The notes under the pieces are model-generated. The model searched no databases. It was not told where the DNA came from and was given only the letters and a program-made list of their open reading frames with translations. Position numbers and translations under genes: made by a program. A DNA stretch of 64,000 bases, taken from contig JAQOTA010000047.1 of NCBI GenBank assembly GCA_029532415.1, forward strand, positions 2,108,001-2,172,000, read 5' to 3'. Shown here one piece after another: positions 41,695 to 54,708 of this stretch (position 1 is the stretch's first letter; each line of letters starts with the position of its first letter). Source of the DNA: Marasmius tenuissimus. Its lineage: Eukaryota > Basidiomycota > Agaricomycetes > Agaricales > Marasmiaceae.

Positions 41695-44350
41695 ATGAAC
41701 ACCAGATTGCCGCGGAGCGTTGTAAATGTTTCTGAGTCCGCCATAAACAACCATGGCGACGGGAGCGTCAACTATCAGCATTGTAACATCAATCACAACT
41801 ACAACGACTCTTCTGGTTAGTTGTCGTCCACTCGTATGGCCACCAGCTGAATTATCCAACTTGCAGCTCCCCCAGGCTCGGGTATCAGATCACTTGCCAA
41901 CTACATGGCTCCTAGAGCCCTCCACTCCTCCGACACCCGAAATGCCCGAACCGCGTGCATTGAAGGAGCGAGGGTGGGCATCGTCAAGAAGCTGACTAGC
42001 TGGGTTCAGGATCCGTCGAAGAAACATCGTGTGTGTTGGGTTACCGGAGGAGCTGGTGTAGGGAAGTCGGCGATTGCTCAGACCATATGCGAGATGTTTC
42101 GTCGAAAATCCCAACTCGCCGCTAGCTTCTTCTTCTCCCGAAATGACACCTCGCGGTCTACTTTAGATAGGTTCTTTCCTACTCTAGCTCATCAGCTCGC
42201 AACCACACCAGAGTTTCAAACCGCTGGGTTGTCGTCGTTCATCGACGGCGCCGTGCACCAAACTCCCAACGTACTCCAGGGAACAAACTTGGAGGGTCAA
42301 TTCCAGTCGTTAGTCTCCCAGCCCTGTGCTCAGATTGATGCGAAGAAGTGGAAGACACTACCCAAGCTCATTGTCATAGACGGACTAGATGAGTGCATGG
42401 GGGGGTCCGGTACCACCAGCGCTAGTCATGCACAGGAGATTCTCTTATCCATCATCAACAACGCCACTTCCACCAGCTCTCCATTTCCACTGCAATTCAT
42501 GGTATTCAGTCGTCCTGAGTCCGCGATCCGAGACTTCTTCCAGGCTGTGCCGTCATCCCATGAACCTGTTGACATGCGCGATTTCAGGGCTGGAGCGGAT
42601 CGCGATATCAAAAACTACCTCGACAAGCAGTTCAATGACATCATCAGAACACATCCCGGAATTCTGGTGAAGGATGTCTGGCCGGGGGAGAAGGCAACCA
42701 GCCAGCTTGTGCACAAGGCAGACGGACATTTCATCTATGTCGTTACTGTGATGAAATATATCACTAGTAACAATCCATCGCCAGCAGATCTTAGGGAACG
42801 ACTGAGCATTGTTCTTCACACGGAAGAGACCACGTCTCACCCCGACCTCAGTGATCTCGACCAGCTCTACCACACTATTCTCCGACGTTTCAGAAACGGC
42901 GACTTGCACGCACAATTATTGCTACCCCTCTTACAACTCGTCATCACACCAGTGAATAAACAGGCTGGGTATCCGGAGCACCTCAACCATCGTAGGCACC
43001 ATCTCATGGCAGCGCTTCTGAAAATCAACTTTCGACAGTGTTCTGGATTACTCTCGCAGTTGCATTCAGTCCTTCACATTCCGGATGACCCTCACAATGC
43101 AGATATCTCAGTCCTTCATGCCTCCTTCTCGGACTTCCTGGGCGATGGGCATCGTTCACACGAGTTCCATGTTCAGCCATTACAGAAAGACTCCTGTCTC
43201 GACCGCATTTGCTGCTGTTTGCTCCTCATTCTCGGACAACAGCTACACCAGCATCAAAGTCATGAGCGGATGGATCCTGAGCATTGGAGACTGGAGCTGC
43301 TTTCTCTCACTTCCTGGAACATTGTTGAAATATTTTTTCGATCCGCCAAGGAAAGGTCCAACATTATAGACAACAATTACACCCCTAGTAAAGAACTTCT
43401 ATCTGCTGTTATCAACTTTGATCTGTATGCATACTCAAATATGATGCTAGACAGGTTTGTTCTTTTCTCTCTTAAGTTGTTTGAAACTGGGATCACCTCC
43501 ACACCTAGAGAATGGGCCAAGGAAACATTCCGGAGATGCCGGTTGATGGATTGGAAGGATTACCTCTTCCTATACAATGAGTAAGAAGCCCTTCGCTGCC
43601 TAATTCATTGATGAGTTGAAGTTACTGAGAGACCCCATTCAGACACCATTATGAGCTTGGGTTGCAGTACCACAAACACCGCATCAGCCCCGCTGCAAAG
43701 CACCGAGAATTCTTTCATTGCTTGTTTTGGACGCTTTGGGAAAATGTGTTGTGGATACAAAGAGTGTACACCAACTTGAAGGTATGTAGACCTACAAATC
43801 ACCGTTGCTCAATCCCACCTCAACCTGATTTCTGGATCACTATCAGCAGCATAATGGCATGGGTTTGCTTTTCAGTTACTTCGAGGATGAATGGTTGGTT
43901 ATTCTACCGAAGGACAAGAAAAACCAGAAAGTCTCTCTTGCCCGTCTAGGTTGTATTGCTAATCTTGGATCACTATCACGGCCAAAACCATTGCCTAATA
44001 CCCCCAGACTGTTTTTCAGTTGCTTACCCCGGACTGCAAAAGACAGTTGGAGTGTTGCATCGCCATTGAATGTGCTGCCCTATGCAGAACTAGAGCGAGC
44101 GACAACCAAATTCAGTGGAGACAAGTTTGAATTTTGCTTTGTCCGGCGGCAACAGAGGGAAAATTTTGCTAGGGAATTAGCAAAGTTCATGCCTTCTTAC
44201 TACCCAACAACGTCGATCGCGATATGGGACAATCTACTCATGAATTTAACGAGCACAATAATTGAAACCCCTCGGCCCAACGGAGAGAGTGACAGCAAAG
44301 AGGTGGCGGCACCACGGGGGCTCAGAAGACTTTTTCGGATCTTCTCATAA
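41695..44350 (+). CDS. NACHT-domain STAND NTPase, copy 2 (4 exons, 821 aa)
   Basis: Proposed exons: 41695-41815, 41876-43580, 43643-43781 and 43850-44350. All introns are short GT-AG and the frame closes exactly. Exon 1 encodes 40 residues rich in Asn (for example CNINHNYND). Walker A is GGAGVGKS at residues 98-105; LIVIDGLDEC follows, and later VLHASFSDFLGDGHRS. The C-terminal third has no WD40, ankyrin or TPR repeats and is closely related to copies 1 and 3. Exon 2 starts at the second of two possible acceptors (41875), because this keeps the frame. The segment just after it (SGIRSLANYMAP) has diverged most from the other copies. A role as a signalling switch is inferred from the family. 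Confidence 0.87.
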
Positions 44351-44659
44351 CAGAGAGCGGTGCTCAATTGTGCTCAGGTCAGTGGCATGAAAGATTCGAG
44401 CTGGGGATATATAGGTATATAGTTCCAATTTCACCGTTTTCCGTGTAGGCACTAGTACCTATCTAACTTGACGTACCCTTTTATTCATGTCCACCAGGAT
44501 TGTAAAGCTCGAGCTACTAGTTCCCAACCGTGGGTGCAACGAGTCGTTTGTCAACTGCAATTTTTCTAGATCCTCGAACGAAATTGAGCAAGGTAAACGG
44601 GATGCAGGCAAATGAACGCGATCCGGACACTCACCTTGTATACATACCCCCGGATTGTC
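44351..44659. other. 3' flank of NACHT copy 2
   Basis: Duplicated 3' sequence, strongly similar to 11588-11890. No gene is seen. Confidence 0.5.
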
Positions 44660-44890
44660 TCCTCATACCCAGTCTGAAGCCCTTCTGCACATTGGTTGTC
44701 TATCCTCTTATACCTGCAAAGAAGTCAGCAGCTGTGAGTTGGATACCGTCCCGAATTACCTCTACCGAAACCCGCCATCTCGGCTCGAGAACATCGACAA
44801 GAGCCTCGAGAGTACACGTAGACGCAAATTTGCCGACCGGAAGTAATGAGAACCTCTCGAGTTTGGGTACAAACATAAAAGTATTGGCAG
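44660..44890 (-). pseudogene. F-box 3'-end remnant downstream of NACHT copy 2
   Basis: Equivalent to the remnant at 11895-12160: the minus strand around 44760-44860 retains the RWR-containing C-terminal motif of the F-box family, with frame breaks. There is no F-box or start codon. Confidence 0.6.
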
Positions 44891-45385
44891 CAGGATCCGT
44901 TCATTAATTACCCTCAACCGGGTGACCACTCGATTCGTGGGTGCGTGTGAGTCCTCACCTCAGAAACACACCATATTCCAATTGATCAGGGCCCCGTGGT
45001 GTTGACCATCAAGACATCCGTCGTCTCCCCTCTATAACAAGCCTTTCATCACATTTCATGAGCAGCCTATTCGACACGAACACATGGAAACTTGATAAGA
45101 TTGGTACGCCAAGAGCCGACTGTAAGTAACTAGTTAGACAGTGTGTGCTCTTTGTGACCGATGGTACTACCCTGTCCATCGGCATAGCATTGATACTAGA
45201 TACCCTCTCCACGAAGCCTATTGAACTGTGTAGAGCTGTAGTCGTCTCGAAACCCCCCTCTCGGATTTCCATGGACGGGTACGACTACCGTGGTCTAGCA
45301 ACCAAACTAGACCCGATACACCCCACTAATGCTCCAGCAATACGAGTCGTGACTCGGTATACGCCGATCCAGATGCCATATTCCG
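44891..45385. other. Spacer in duplicated block after NACHT copy 2
   Basis: Similar to 12161-12592. No gene is seen. Confidence 0.4.
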
Positions 45386-48181
45386 TCACATCGGTGCAGC
45401 CAGAGAACCGACACTCAAATCTGCAAGAGGGAACAGAGCTAGATATCGCTCTCCACCGCATCGAATCTCGTGCTCATACCCACGATCACCCATGGCGACC
45501 AGAGCGGTAGACTCGAAGCTGGAAGCTGGGAAGCTGTTGCGGGCAGAGGTATCGGCAAAGGCGACGGGATACGATTCCTCAGGTAGACCCGAGACGCCAG
45601 TGATGGTAGCGGCGAGCGGGGGGGAGGGCCTGGCTGGCTTGTTCATGTCTCGTAAGTTAGGCTAGTTCTTCTCCGAGACAAGTTCCCAAATTTGTCGTAC
45701 AGCGATGGTGGAGCCTCTCCTTCTCTCCTGAATCTCTCTTTCTACTCGGTAACTCTGACATCGTTCTCGCCCCTCGTCGCCTGCACCCTCATCCCCTCCT
45801 CATCGTCGTCACAGTCCCCAGTACCACTAGGGTCCGCACTGTAGCTCCACTTTGGCCTTCGAGGTCTTGAAGAGCCAACTCATCGAGTCAGCACGACCCT
45901 TCCTCCACCACGAAGTGTACCAAAGCGAAGTCTGATCAGCCTGATCATCACCTCGAGTAGAGCAAGAGCTTGCATCAGCGAAGGGGAGGTAAAGGCCCAG
46001 GAGATCGTTGACGTGCGGAAGCCCCGGCTCTGACGTGTCGTAGGAGGTCGTGTGTGTTTCAGGAGGAGGGTGAGCAACGGCCGAGCGTGGCAGCTGCACC
46101 GCGAGCTTTGGGAATCAGTTTCGAGGATGTTGGCGTAGTCGAACAGAAGTTCCCCCCATCCATCTGACCAACGTTCAGCAGCGGCAGAAACGATGACCGA
46201 GGCATAACGTCCAACGGCTCGTTCACGACGCCTGTGGACAGCAAGTTCCCCTTGTCTATTCTTGGACGCCTGGGGTGTCGTCCACAGCTCCTTCGCCTTC
46301 TCCAACCGGTAGTTCTACCTTCTCCCCACAAACTCCGACCTTCCTTCTTCGACTCCACCCCTGGTCACTTTCTATCACCTCCTCCTCAGCCGGCCTATCT
46401 CTTTCATATATCCTCAAGTCCTCGTTTGCCCCCATGACCAAGGCAGCCCGGTCGTGAAGGTCATTTCTGAGACCAGCCTTCCACCGGGGCTGATCCTCAA
46501 TCACGTTTACACGGCTTTCCGCCCCTGGATACTCGAGTGGAAGTCGTTGATCTCGATGGTTGTGGCAGCAAGATTCCTGGCTCGAAACGGAACCTTTCCT
46601 TCGAAAATGTTGTGTTCAAGTTTAAGGTGTATGTGCGTTTAGTTGCCGAGGTTGATTCGAAAGTCCGAACGCGGGCGAGCTGGAGGGTCATACTTCCAGC
46701 TCAGATGAGTTGATTTCGAGTGGAGGTGCCAGTACTAGGAGAGTCGGAGGGGGACGATGTGCTGCTTGACCTTCAGCCGTTCGCTCTTATGGGCAGGAAG
46801 AGACGACAGCGTGCTGCGGAATGCTGGGCGTTGAGAATCAGCTTTGTGTGGCGGGAAGAGCACTAGAGCTTAAAAAAACTTACAGCACGCTCGCTAGAAG
46901 GACGGCGACGTTGCTTCAGTATCTCTTCTTCAACTGCTACGTGCGTTCCAAAGTCTCTTACACCCGCTACGCCATGATACCACTGGGTATCCTGATCGCC
47001 CTCGAAACATTTGTCGTCATGGCTGTAAGGAGACGAGTTTCGGGCATCGTGGAAGCCATCAAACTGGGCTCTGGAGATGTCGACATTGGCGGCGATAGTA
47101 GTAATCAACGGACGATGATTGGGAGGTGTGCGCGCAACAGTCGACGTGAATGTATACTTGTAGCCACGGCATGCGAGGGAAGAAGGGGGGGAGGCTCGAA
47201 TAGGGCCAAAGGATAGGTCCTATGAGCCACAAAGGCACGGTTCGGTGCGCGAAAAGAACCATCCCGAGTGTCTGTTCTTCATCATCCCATTGCCAACTCC
47301 AATAGGCATCATTTCGGATATTTTGGCCTTCCGGTTCGGTCCATGAGGGCTCTAGGACAGGTAAACGAGTCGGTAGGAGAAGAGGGACCGATGTGTGCAT
47401 CCCACAATTCGAGCATATGTTCGATCGTCTTGCTGAAGGCGGTGGCCGTGGAGACCGTCCTTGGGCTGAGATGGCTTTTCGAGCTCTGTGACGAGTATGG
47501 CCCAAAGTACGAAGAGAAGGTCGGTTGAATCGGATTGGGAGACCTACAAAATCCAAGAATCATGAGATACCATCAAACGAGACAGGCTCTATGGATGCGT
47601 ACCTTTCGAGGCTCCCCTGACCGTCAGCATGGAGAACATCCAAGCCTACAATGAGGTATCAAGGCCGCCGCCTCCGTTGGCTTGCGTTCCACTCAGCTTG
47701 AGAGGGCAGGAGCATCGCTCACGAACGTCACGCGAAGCAAAACAGGGTTCTGTTCCTTGCATAGTGGACTGCCGGAGATGACTGGTATGGCAGATCGATG
47801 GAGTGAAAGAGAGGTATACAGCGTGAGACTTGGAGGTTGAAAATTCGTAGGGATAATCCTGAGGACTACTGAAAGTGAGCTATCAGCCTACATGAAATGC
47901 GAGAAAGTTGGTGAACATACCTGCGTTTCAGTTCCTCGCCTATCGAATGCCACGGTGCGCTGATATATCTTTGAGATCGAGAATCTTCGTCAGTTATACC
48001 GGTATCAGAGAGTAATGGACATACAACGAGATTAGTGAACGACAATCGTCACGAAGGCAGGAAACGAAATGTAATTGCGCCAGATCATTCAGAGTCTTGT
48101 CGAGACCGCCTAAATTCTGTATTAGCCAAGTTTTGTACTCCTCCTGAATGCGAGTTCCTCGTACGGATATTCCGTAGCCAT
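45386..48181 (-). pseudogene. Family X, copy B
   Basis: The C-terminal module lies at 45646-45386 (GVSGLPEESYPVAFADTSAR, then EIRCGGERYLALFPL), after which the frame shifts relative to copy A. The start region aligns with copy A at the ATG 48181 (MATEYPYEE), and the first-exon donor GTATGTTCACC is retained near 47925. The copy has extra stop codons: one early in the first exon, and one where A and D read through (about 45700). The middle is conserved with copy A on both strands, for example around 46100-46230. Likely a decayed gene; introns could explain some of the breaks. Confidence 0.35.
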
Positions 48182-48251
48182 CTTCAGTAGGGACGGGAAA
48201 GAAAGGGAGCTGGTGGAGGTGGTTGTGGAAAGGGAGAGAAAGTCACGTAAT

Positions 48252-48266
48252 TGTCACACTCGTGAC
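48252..48266. promoter_or_regulatory. Conserved TGTCACACTCGTGAC site upstream of family X copy B
   Basis: It lies 71 bp before the copy B ATG, the same spacing as at copy A. Candidate regulator-binding site. Confidence 0.4.
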
Positions 48267-48542
48267 ATCAAGTTGATTGGGCCATGCGAAAGAGTCAACA
48301 AGCGCCCACAGGGTATCTCAACTACCACCACCGGCCACCCTGGTTCCTCGAATGTGTACACACACGAGTATGGCGAACAAGAATGTATGCCTCCTATCAG
48401 CCTCTCATAAACAAAACACCGAACCTCTCGAATGACTTTGCTCTCAAAACCACTCAAAAGTTCTTGCGATCCGAGACTCTCCAGACTCTGGCGATGCTAT
48501 CGGAACTTTGGTCCAATCGCCTCTCAATATCACGGTCGCTGG

Positions 48543-50206
48543 TCAGATGGAGATATCCCGCGTAGAATTCAGTGGTGGCAGCGGCAATATTTCACCCTGC
48601 TCCCTCAACATCTCCTGCCATTCGGCGATTCCGACGTTCTTTATCGCTTTCACCGTCTCCTCGATACCAATTTTTACCCTCTTCACAACCAACACCAACG
48701 AAATCCCCAGTCGCACGTTCTGCTTGGCCTCGATCCCCGAAGCTATCAAAGTGTCTGCTCTTCAACAGCCCGTCGTCTTTCTCTACCGAAAATTAGAAGG
48801 TCAACGCGAGATTTTTGAGTCTGTACACATTAGGGGCGGCGAGGATCCCCTTGCTCAAAAAATATGACTATCCCACCGGATTCGGATTCTCCCCGACCTT
48901 CGGCGGCGTGTTCGCCTTCGTCCCGTCCTCTTTCCCCACAATCCACCTCAACCCCTCCCCCTTCAACTTCCATTCGGCGCACACTCTTTGACTTCCTCGT
49001 CGTTTTCCCTCATATGTACCTCAGTACTCTCCAACAACCCCAAGATCGAAGGAGCCTCGTCTCGGGTATTAAATACAGGCCCGGGCTTTTCTTCAACCTC
49101 GTCCTCGCACCTCTCCCCAGCTCCTGTAAACTCGCATCGAGCTCGTCAATCTTGGAGAGTCTTGGCAGCAGGTGTCTGTTGTGATGGTTGCCCGTCGTAT
49201 TCAGGGTCTCATCTTTCACTCGATCCTCCCTCATCTTCTTGGTTCAGCCCTACAACGTAGGCAGCTTGAACCAGGAGAATGTCTCTGAGGCCCTTCCAAG
49301 TCGTCGTCTCCGTGAGCCTACACGATGCGTCGTCGATCTCGGTGAATTTGGTAGTAAATTTCGTGTCAAGGCGGTTCCGTTCATCGGATGTTGTAATCGA
49401 GATCCGGCTGAACGAGACGTTGGCTTGGGAGCTTCGAATGTACGTACGAAGCGACAGTTGCACCTCACGGTTCGAGTTGGAACGTGAGCGGAGTTGGAGG
49501 AGCGGTGGGTATCGTTTCATGGGAATACTGGTATGCCTTGAATTCGTACGACGGCGAGCATCTGTCTCATCGGCTCGTAGTGTTAATGGATGACTCACTA
49601 CACGATTTTGTTCAACACAGCTTGTCTGGTCACAGACCTAAAACACCCGCTGAGATCCTTACTACGGCGCGGTCTTGGAAGAGCGCCCCATAGGCAGGTT
49701 TGAAGCGGCAAGCAGCGTATGAGCTATTCAACCCAAGCGACAGCTCGAGTCTACAAGGTAAACAGGGCGCTCGAGCTGACATGTTCCGCAGGTTAATCAC
49801 TTATTGACGGTTACTTCTCCAATACCACTTATCAGTCAATGGATCAGAAGCGTTGGAGGGCTATACCGACCGACCAAACCAAAAACTCCAGCACATCCAT
49901 TCCAACGCCGACAGTAGGTCCGTACCCTCGTATGATACAAGGGTACGGACCTACTACTCACCGCCATCACGGCCAGAAGTCTGTTGTCGATACTAAAGGG
50001 GGGTTACGGACGACTACTTTTTTTTTACGGAGACGTGTCAATTTGTAGGTTTGTGGGTGTGTTTTGACGACAATCTGCGACGGCATTGACTGTACCCTAT
50101 GCGTGAAAAGCAAGCCAGGCATATAACTTGAGGAATTGGACAGCTTCAGGCAAAATACCGGGGCTACACGGTACATACCTCATCGGTACGTAATCTTCCT
50201 TTTCAT
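48543..50206 (-). pseudogene. Family X, copy B2 (broken)
   Basis: It retains the segment SGIEAKQNVRLGISLVLVV, then ETVKAIKNVGIAEWQEMLRE, at 48749-48543, in the same frame as copy D. The C-terminal module is not found. The aligned start at 50206 runs into a stop after eight codons. A perfect 16-bp inverted repeat (49913-49955) has arisen inside it. Confidence 0.35.
49913..49955. repeat. Perfect 16-bp inverted repeat with 11-nt loop
   Basis: Arms AGTAGGTCCGTACCCT at 49913-49928 and its complement at 49940-49955. The homologous positions in blocks D (about 40280) and E (about 53540) have only the left arm, so the right arm is new. Confidence 0.9.
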
Positions 50207-51549
50207 GACATTGGAATTCTACCCGCCGATCCTCCAAAGAGCTCATGAGCGGCGTTTACTGGCAGCTAGGAGTAGAGAGGTCTTCCTATTCGATTGGAGC
50301 CGCCTGATATCTTCGATTGACGAGCAATGCATACGGTGTTATCGAGAAGAATTCCTGGATTGTTCGAGTGAGATTTCTCTTCATATTTGAAGTTCAGTCG
50401 CGAGAGAGAGAAGATGAATCAAGGTATCATTACTCCTTTGTTGGCTACGATAAATTCGAGTATCCGGTAGAAAAGCTCGGCTGAACATGGGGAACTGTAC
50501 GAGTGACGATGCAGATGGTGGTATATGCAGAGGAACCGTGTGAACCATAAGACACACTCAGCTGGCCACCTCCACCGCTAATCCGCCACCGTCGATGACC
50601 TCGGTCATCTAGCGTCCCAATATACATCATCATAGACTCTACATATCTGAGGTGGCCACCATCGCAACGCCGTCATACGCTTCGCCTGCGGTAGCCACTC
50701 GATTGACGATAGTATTCTAATTTCTGGGCATGGTTCCGGCAGACTGGGCCGGAGAGTCGAGACTCATCATACAAAGACTAGATATACTAGATGCTGGCGA
50801 TTTAGCCCACGTCTCGAACGCGAGATAAGGACAACAACCAAAGCGAGGGCAGGCCAATGCACCGCAATTCCATTTTTTACACAACATGCCCAACGCTGGT
50901 AATCCAGGTGACAACAACTGGCGATCGACGTTATTTGAAACTCAATGAGCTTTGCAGAGGACTTGACTTGATCGAACGGCCGAGGTTTTCCGACAAGTGT
51001 TCTTCAAAACCTGCAAGTATAGTATCTTTCTAGGATAGTGTCAAAACACGCCAGTGAAGGAGGTCACCGTATCAAAGAGGAGTCATGAGGGCGAGGAACA
51101 GCGATTTCGCCTCGTTATTTCTATATTTACTCAGGAAGGACTGGGACTCACAATCAGATACGAACAGGGCGTTCATTACTCCATGTAGCCGTTTGCTTGT
51201 CGACTTTCAAGAGATAACATCGACATCGTCCATCTGCATAGGCCACATGTACATTTCGTGGACCTCATCTTGAAGGAGCAATGAAATGAGCAAGTGATGT
51301 CACTAGAATTTTAGACGACAGTGTTAATCTAGATGGGACCTCTCTTGCATCCCGTTGCTATCATATCCACGTTACAGTAGTACCGCAATGACCTCCCCGG
51401 CATATCAGCCTGTAACCTGCAGCGTCCTCATCAGGCCTGGCGCTTGCACGTATCCTCCAGCAAGCCGAAACGTGACTCGGTATGCGACTACCATGATAAT
51501 CCAGATCCCAGAACTCGTAGCTCCGGTACAACAGGAGAACCACGAGTGG
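50207..51549. other. Junction between two duplicated blocks
   Basis: About 50210-50900 resembles DNA upstream of NACHT copies 2 and 3, but no NACHT gene follows; from about 51000 a new block starts, similar to 37700 onwards. The NACHT gene of this unit is absent. No gene is seen. Confidence 0.45.
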
Positions 51550-53844
51550 CTATGGCTGGTCCCGTAGTGCAAAATAGAGCCGGTAGATGCTCTCCTTTGC
51601 GCCTGTTATGAGTACGGACCAAAGACGTAAACTCGATGGTAAAAGGTGCTGTGAGCAGGGATATTGGCGAAGCCAGCGGAACCCGATTCCTCGTGCCAAA
51701 CCCGAACTCGGATTCATGAAAAGATGGAACGAGGAGCGAGTGCCTTCGCCGTGCTGAGCGAGCGAGGGTCGTTCTCCAAAACGGATTCCCCGGTCTCGTT
51801 CAATAGTGCTGGTAGTGGCGGTGGTGATATTTCTCACCACTTCCTGAATATCCCCTACCATTCGGCGACTCCGATGCTTTTTAACAACCGAATCTTCTCC
51901 GTCTTTGTCTCTCTCTTCCTCCCCATCACTGACATCGACGAGACATCTAGCCGTACGTTCTGCTCGACCCTGATCCCCGAGATTGGACCGTCAGCCCATC
52001 GTCTTCTTCCACTAAAAGATAGACCAACGGGAGATATCTGACCAGCCTGCACGTATTGTAAGGATATCAACATGGTTATCGGATCATGCTAACGTGAGAA
52101 GCGAGGTGGTGAGTGGCTTTGGGAGGAGAATGATGTTGAGAGACGATGGAGATGACGGTGAGCAGGCCTTTTATGGCAGCACAACTAGGTTGTCCGAGCT
52201 AGGCTGATTAGGGCGCTCTCGATGTTTCCGTGGTGGAAGGAGAAGCGGATACGACGTCGTTTCAGCTCTTTTGGCCGACGACCAGGGCTGTTGTTGATGA
52301 CGGTGGAGAGTCATCCGCTCTGGCCAGCTTTGAGAGCCTCATCCGTGACGTTGGTGACTGGTGCCTTGCCCTCCATCGTCACTCATTGTCGTAGTGAAGA
52401 CCACTTTCGACCTCTCGGTCCCTATGACTTCCCCACCAGACTCCCACTCTTCGACCTTCAGCGGCGTGTTCGCCTACAGCCTCTCCTCTTTCCCCACAAC
52501 CAGCTTTAACCCCTCCACCTCCCCCTTCCCCTCGGCCCACAGCTCTTTGAATTCCTCTCGTCGCCGTCGTTCTCCTCTATCCGGTCCTGGATGTCCCCTC
52601 AGCCCGAATCAAGGCAGCCTCGTCTCGGGTATCGTTTCCAAGCCCAGGCTTACTTCCTTAATTTGATCCTCGCACGTCCCCACAACTTCTCTAAGCTCCT
52701 GTAAACTCGCATCGATCTCGTTATTCTGGGGAAGTCTTGGAAGCGGATTTCTGGTGGCAAGGGAAGGTCGTTCGCTCGAGGTCGCAGCTACATCGGCCGG
52801 CGTCGTGTTTGGTTTCTCGTCGAATTTAAGGTCCCCTCTCCAACTCGTCGGCCTCTCTTGTCCAGGGCTCCCTGAGCTTGGATAACGTCTTCGAGACCGA
52901 GTTATCGTCCTCATACGCCTCAACAATGTTTTGGTGATATCGATGGATTTCGTGGATTTCGTGTTAAGGCAATCCCATTCGCTGGATATTGCGAACGAGA
53001 TCCGGCTAGAAGAGAGACTGGCTTGGTTGGCTTGGAAGTTCCGAGTGCACACGATGCGGCAGTTGTACCTCGGGGTTCGAGTTGGAATATGAGAGGAGTC
53101 GGAGGAGTAATGGGTACCGGTTCATGAAGGTATGTACCGACATACTGTTGAATGCGCACACCGATGAGTTTCTGTCCCTTCGGCTCTCAGTTAATGGATG
53201 ACTCACTGCACGGTTTCGTCCAAGACAAATTGTCTGGTTCCGGCCCCAAACTGCCTGCTGGGATCCGTACGATGGCGCAGCCTTGGAATAACGTTTCATA
53301 GGCATGACGTACAGATTAGACAGGCGTGTAGCGATGGGTAATGTATGGGTTGTTCGCCCTAGGCGACAACCAAGGTCCACAAGAGAACAAGGGGTGAAAA
53401 GTGTGCTCGAGCCGAAATGTCGTCCAGGTCGTTTACTTGGTGACGGTTACTATGCCTGTAGCAAATCTCAGTCAATGCACCAGAAGAATGGAAGGGCCAT
53501 ACCGACCAATCGAAACCCCCAGATCCCTCCCAACATAGATGGTAGGTCTGTACTCTCGTACACCGTGGCACGGGGCATGACCGGGACCACCATCACAATC
53601 AGGCATCGTCTTTTCTCGGTTCGACAATGGGGTGATTCAGTATCCGAAAGATGAGCCATTTTTTTTTCTGGGGCCGCGTGTCAATTCGTAGGTTTGTGAG
53701 TTGACCTTGACGACATTCTGTGATAAAAATGACTTGGCTCTACGCGGAAAAACGCAGATGAGGGCTACAGCTTAGCAGGTTAGGCAACTTGAGGCAAAGT
53801 GTCAGAGTCTTGAGTACGCACCGAATCTTCTTTTTCGTTATCAT
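51550..53844 (-). CDS. Family X, copy E (unrecognised, probably degenerate)
   Basis: Aligned start ATG at 53844. Retained segments are SGIRVEQNVRL at about 52040, an upstream exon at about 52380-52200 (KGKAPVTNVTDEALKAGQSG followed by one in-frame stop, then GRRPKELKRRRIRFSF), and the C-terminal SIYRLYFALRDQP with RSYEFWDLDY near 51600-51500. The stop and frame changes against copy D suggest decay, but unresolved introns leave this open. Function unknown. Confidence 0.33.
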
Positions 53845-54708
53845 GACATATCAACCCTACCCGCTGATCCTATAACAGCTCCAGGCGTTGTCATTAGTGG
53901 CAATGAGGAGAGCTCTTCCTGTTTAAGCAGTGGCCGCTTTTCATGGAGCCTTCTGAATCCCTCAACTGACAACCATTGCATAGTACGGTGTCGTCGAAAA
54001 GAATTCCTGGATCATTCGAGCGAGATTGCCTTTCATAGTTCGAGGTTCAGTCGAGATAGAGACGTAATGAGCCACGTTGCGCACCTGAAACGATCGTTAC
54101 TCCTTGAAAGGACTCAAATCCGAGTATCCCGTAGTAAACATGGGGAGCCATACGAATGGCGATGGTACAGTACAGGGACCGTGTGAATAAAAACACAGCT
54201 GGCCATCCAAATCAAGCGCTCGCTCGTGATCAACGTTTCCCACTGCTTGCCCTGCACCGTCGATAAACATCAGTGATCTCGTGTCCCAAGCACGTCGTTC
54301 GGGATTCTATTTGTGATGAACACCGCAGCACCACTCGTCATACGATCTGCCTTCAGTAACACAGCTGCATTTCATATTCTGGGCGTGTTTCAGGCGGACT
54401 TCGGAGAATCGAGATCCATCACAGGAGGACTGATTGCTGGCGAATGTTAGCCAAAATTGCCAGCCTGAGCAAATCAGTCGAATTGAATGAAAACACGGGA
54501 TGGAACTAGAATCTGGATTCGCTCGATCGGGCAGGGAGTATTTGGGGAGTATCGAATCGGACAGGGAGAATATTTGAAATCTACCAGTGACCCGGTGATC
54601 GGGTCTTCGAACACGCTGCCATAGCAATGCACGATCAATGGGCACGAGTTCCCTCAACCTGGTCTCGTATTCCCTCCATCAAGCCCTCCTCTCTTGTCCA
54701 CAACCAGC
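53845..54708. other. Upstream region of NACHT copy 3
   Basis: Similar to 40502-41694. The last 90 bp before the ATG, with TTGTCCACAACCAGCATGAAC, closely match those of copy 2, so the promoter was duplicated with the gene. No gene is seen. Confidence 0.5.
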
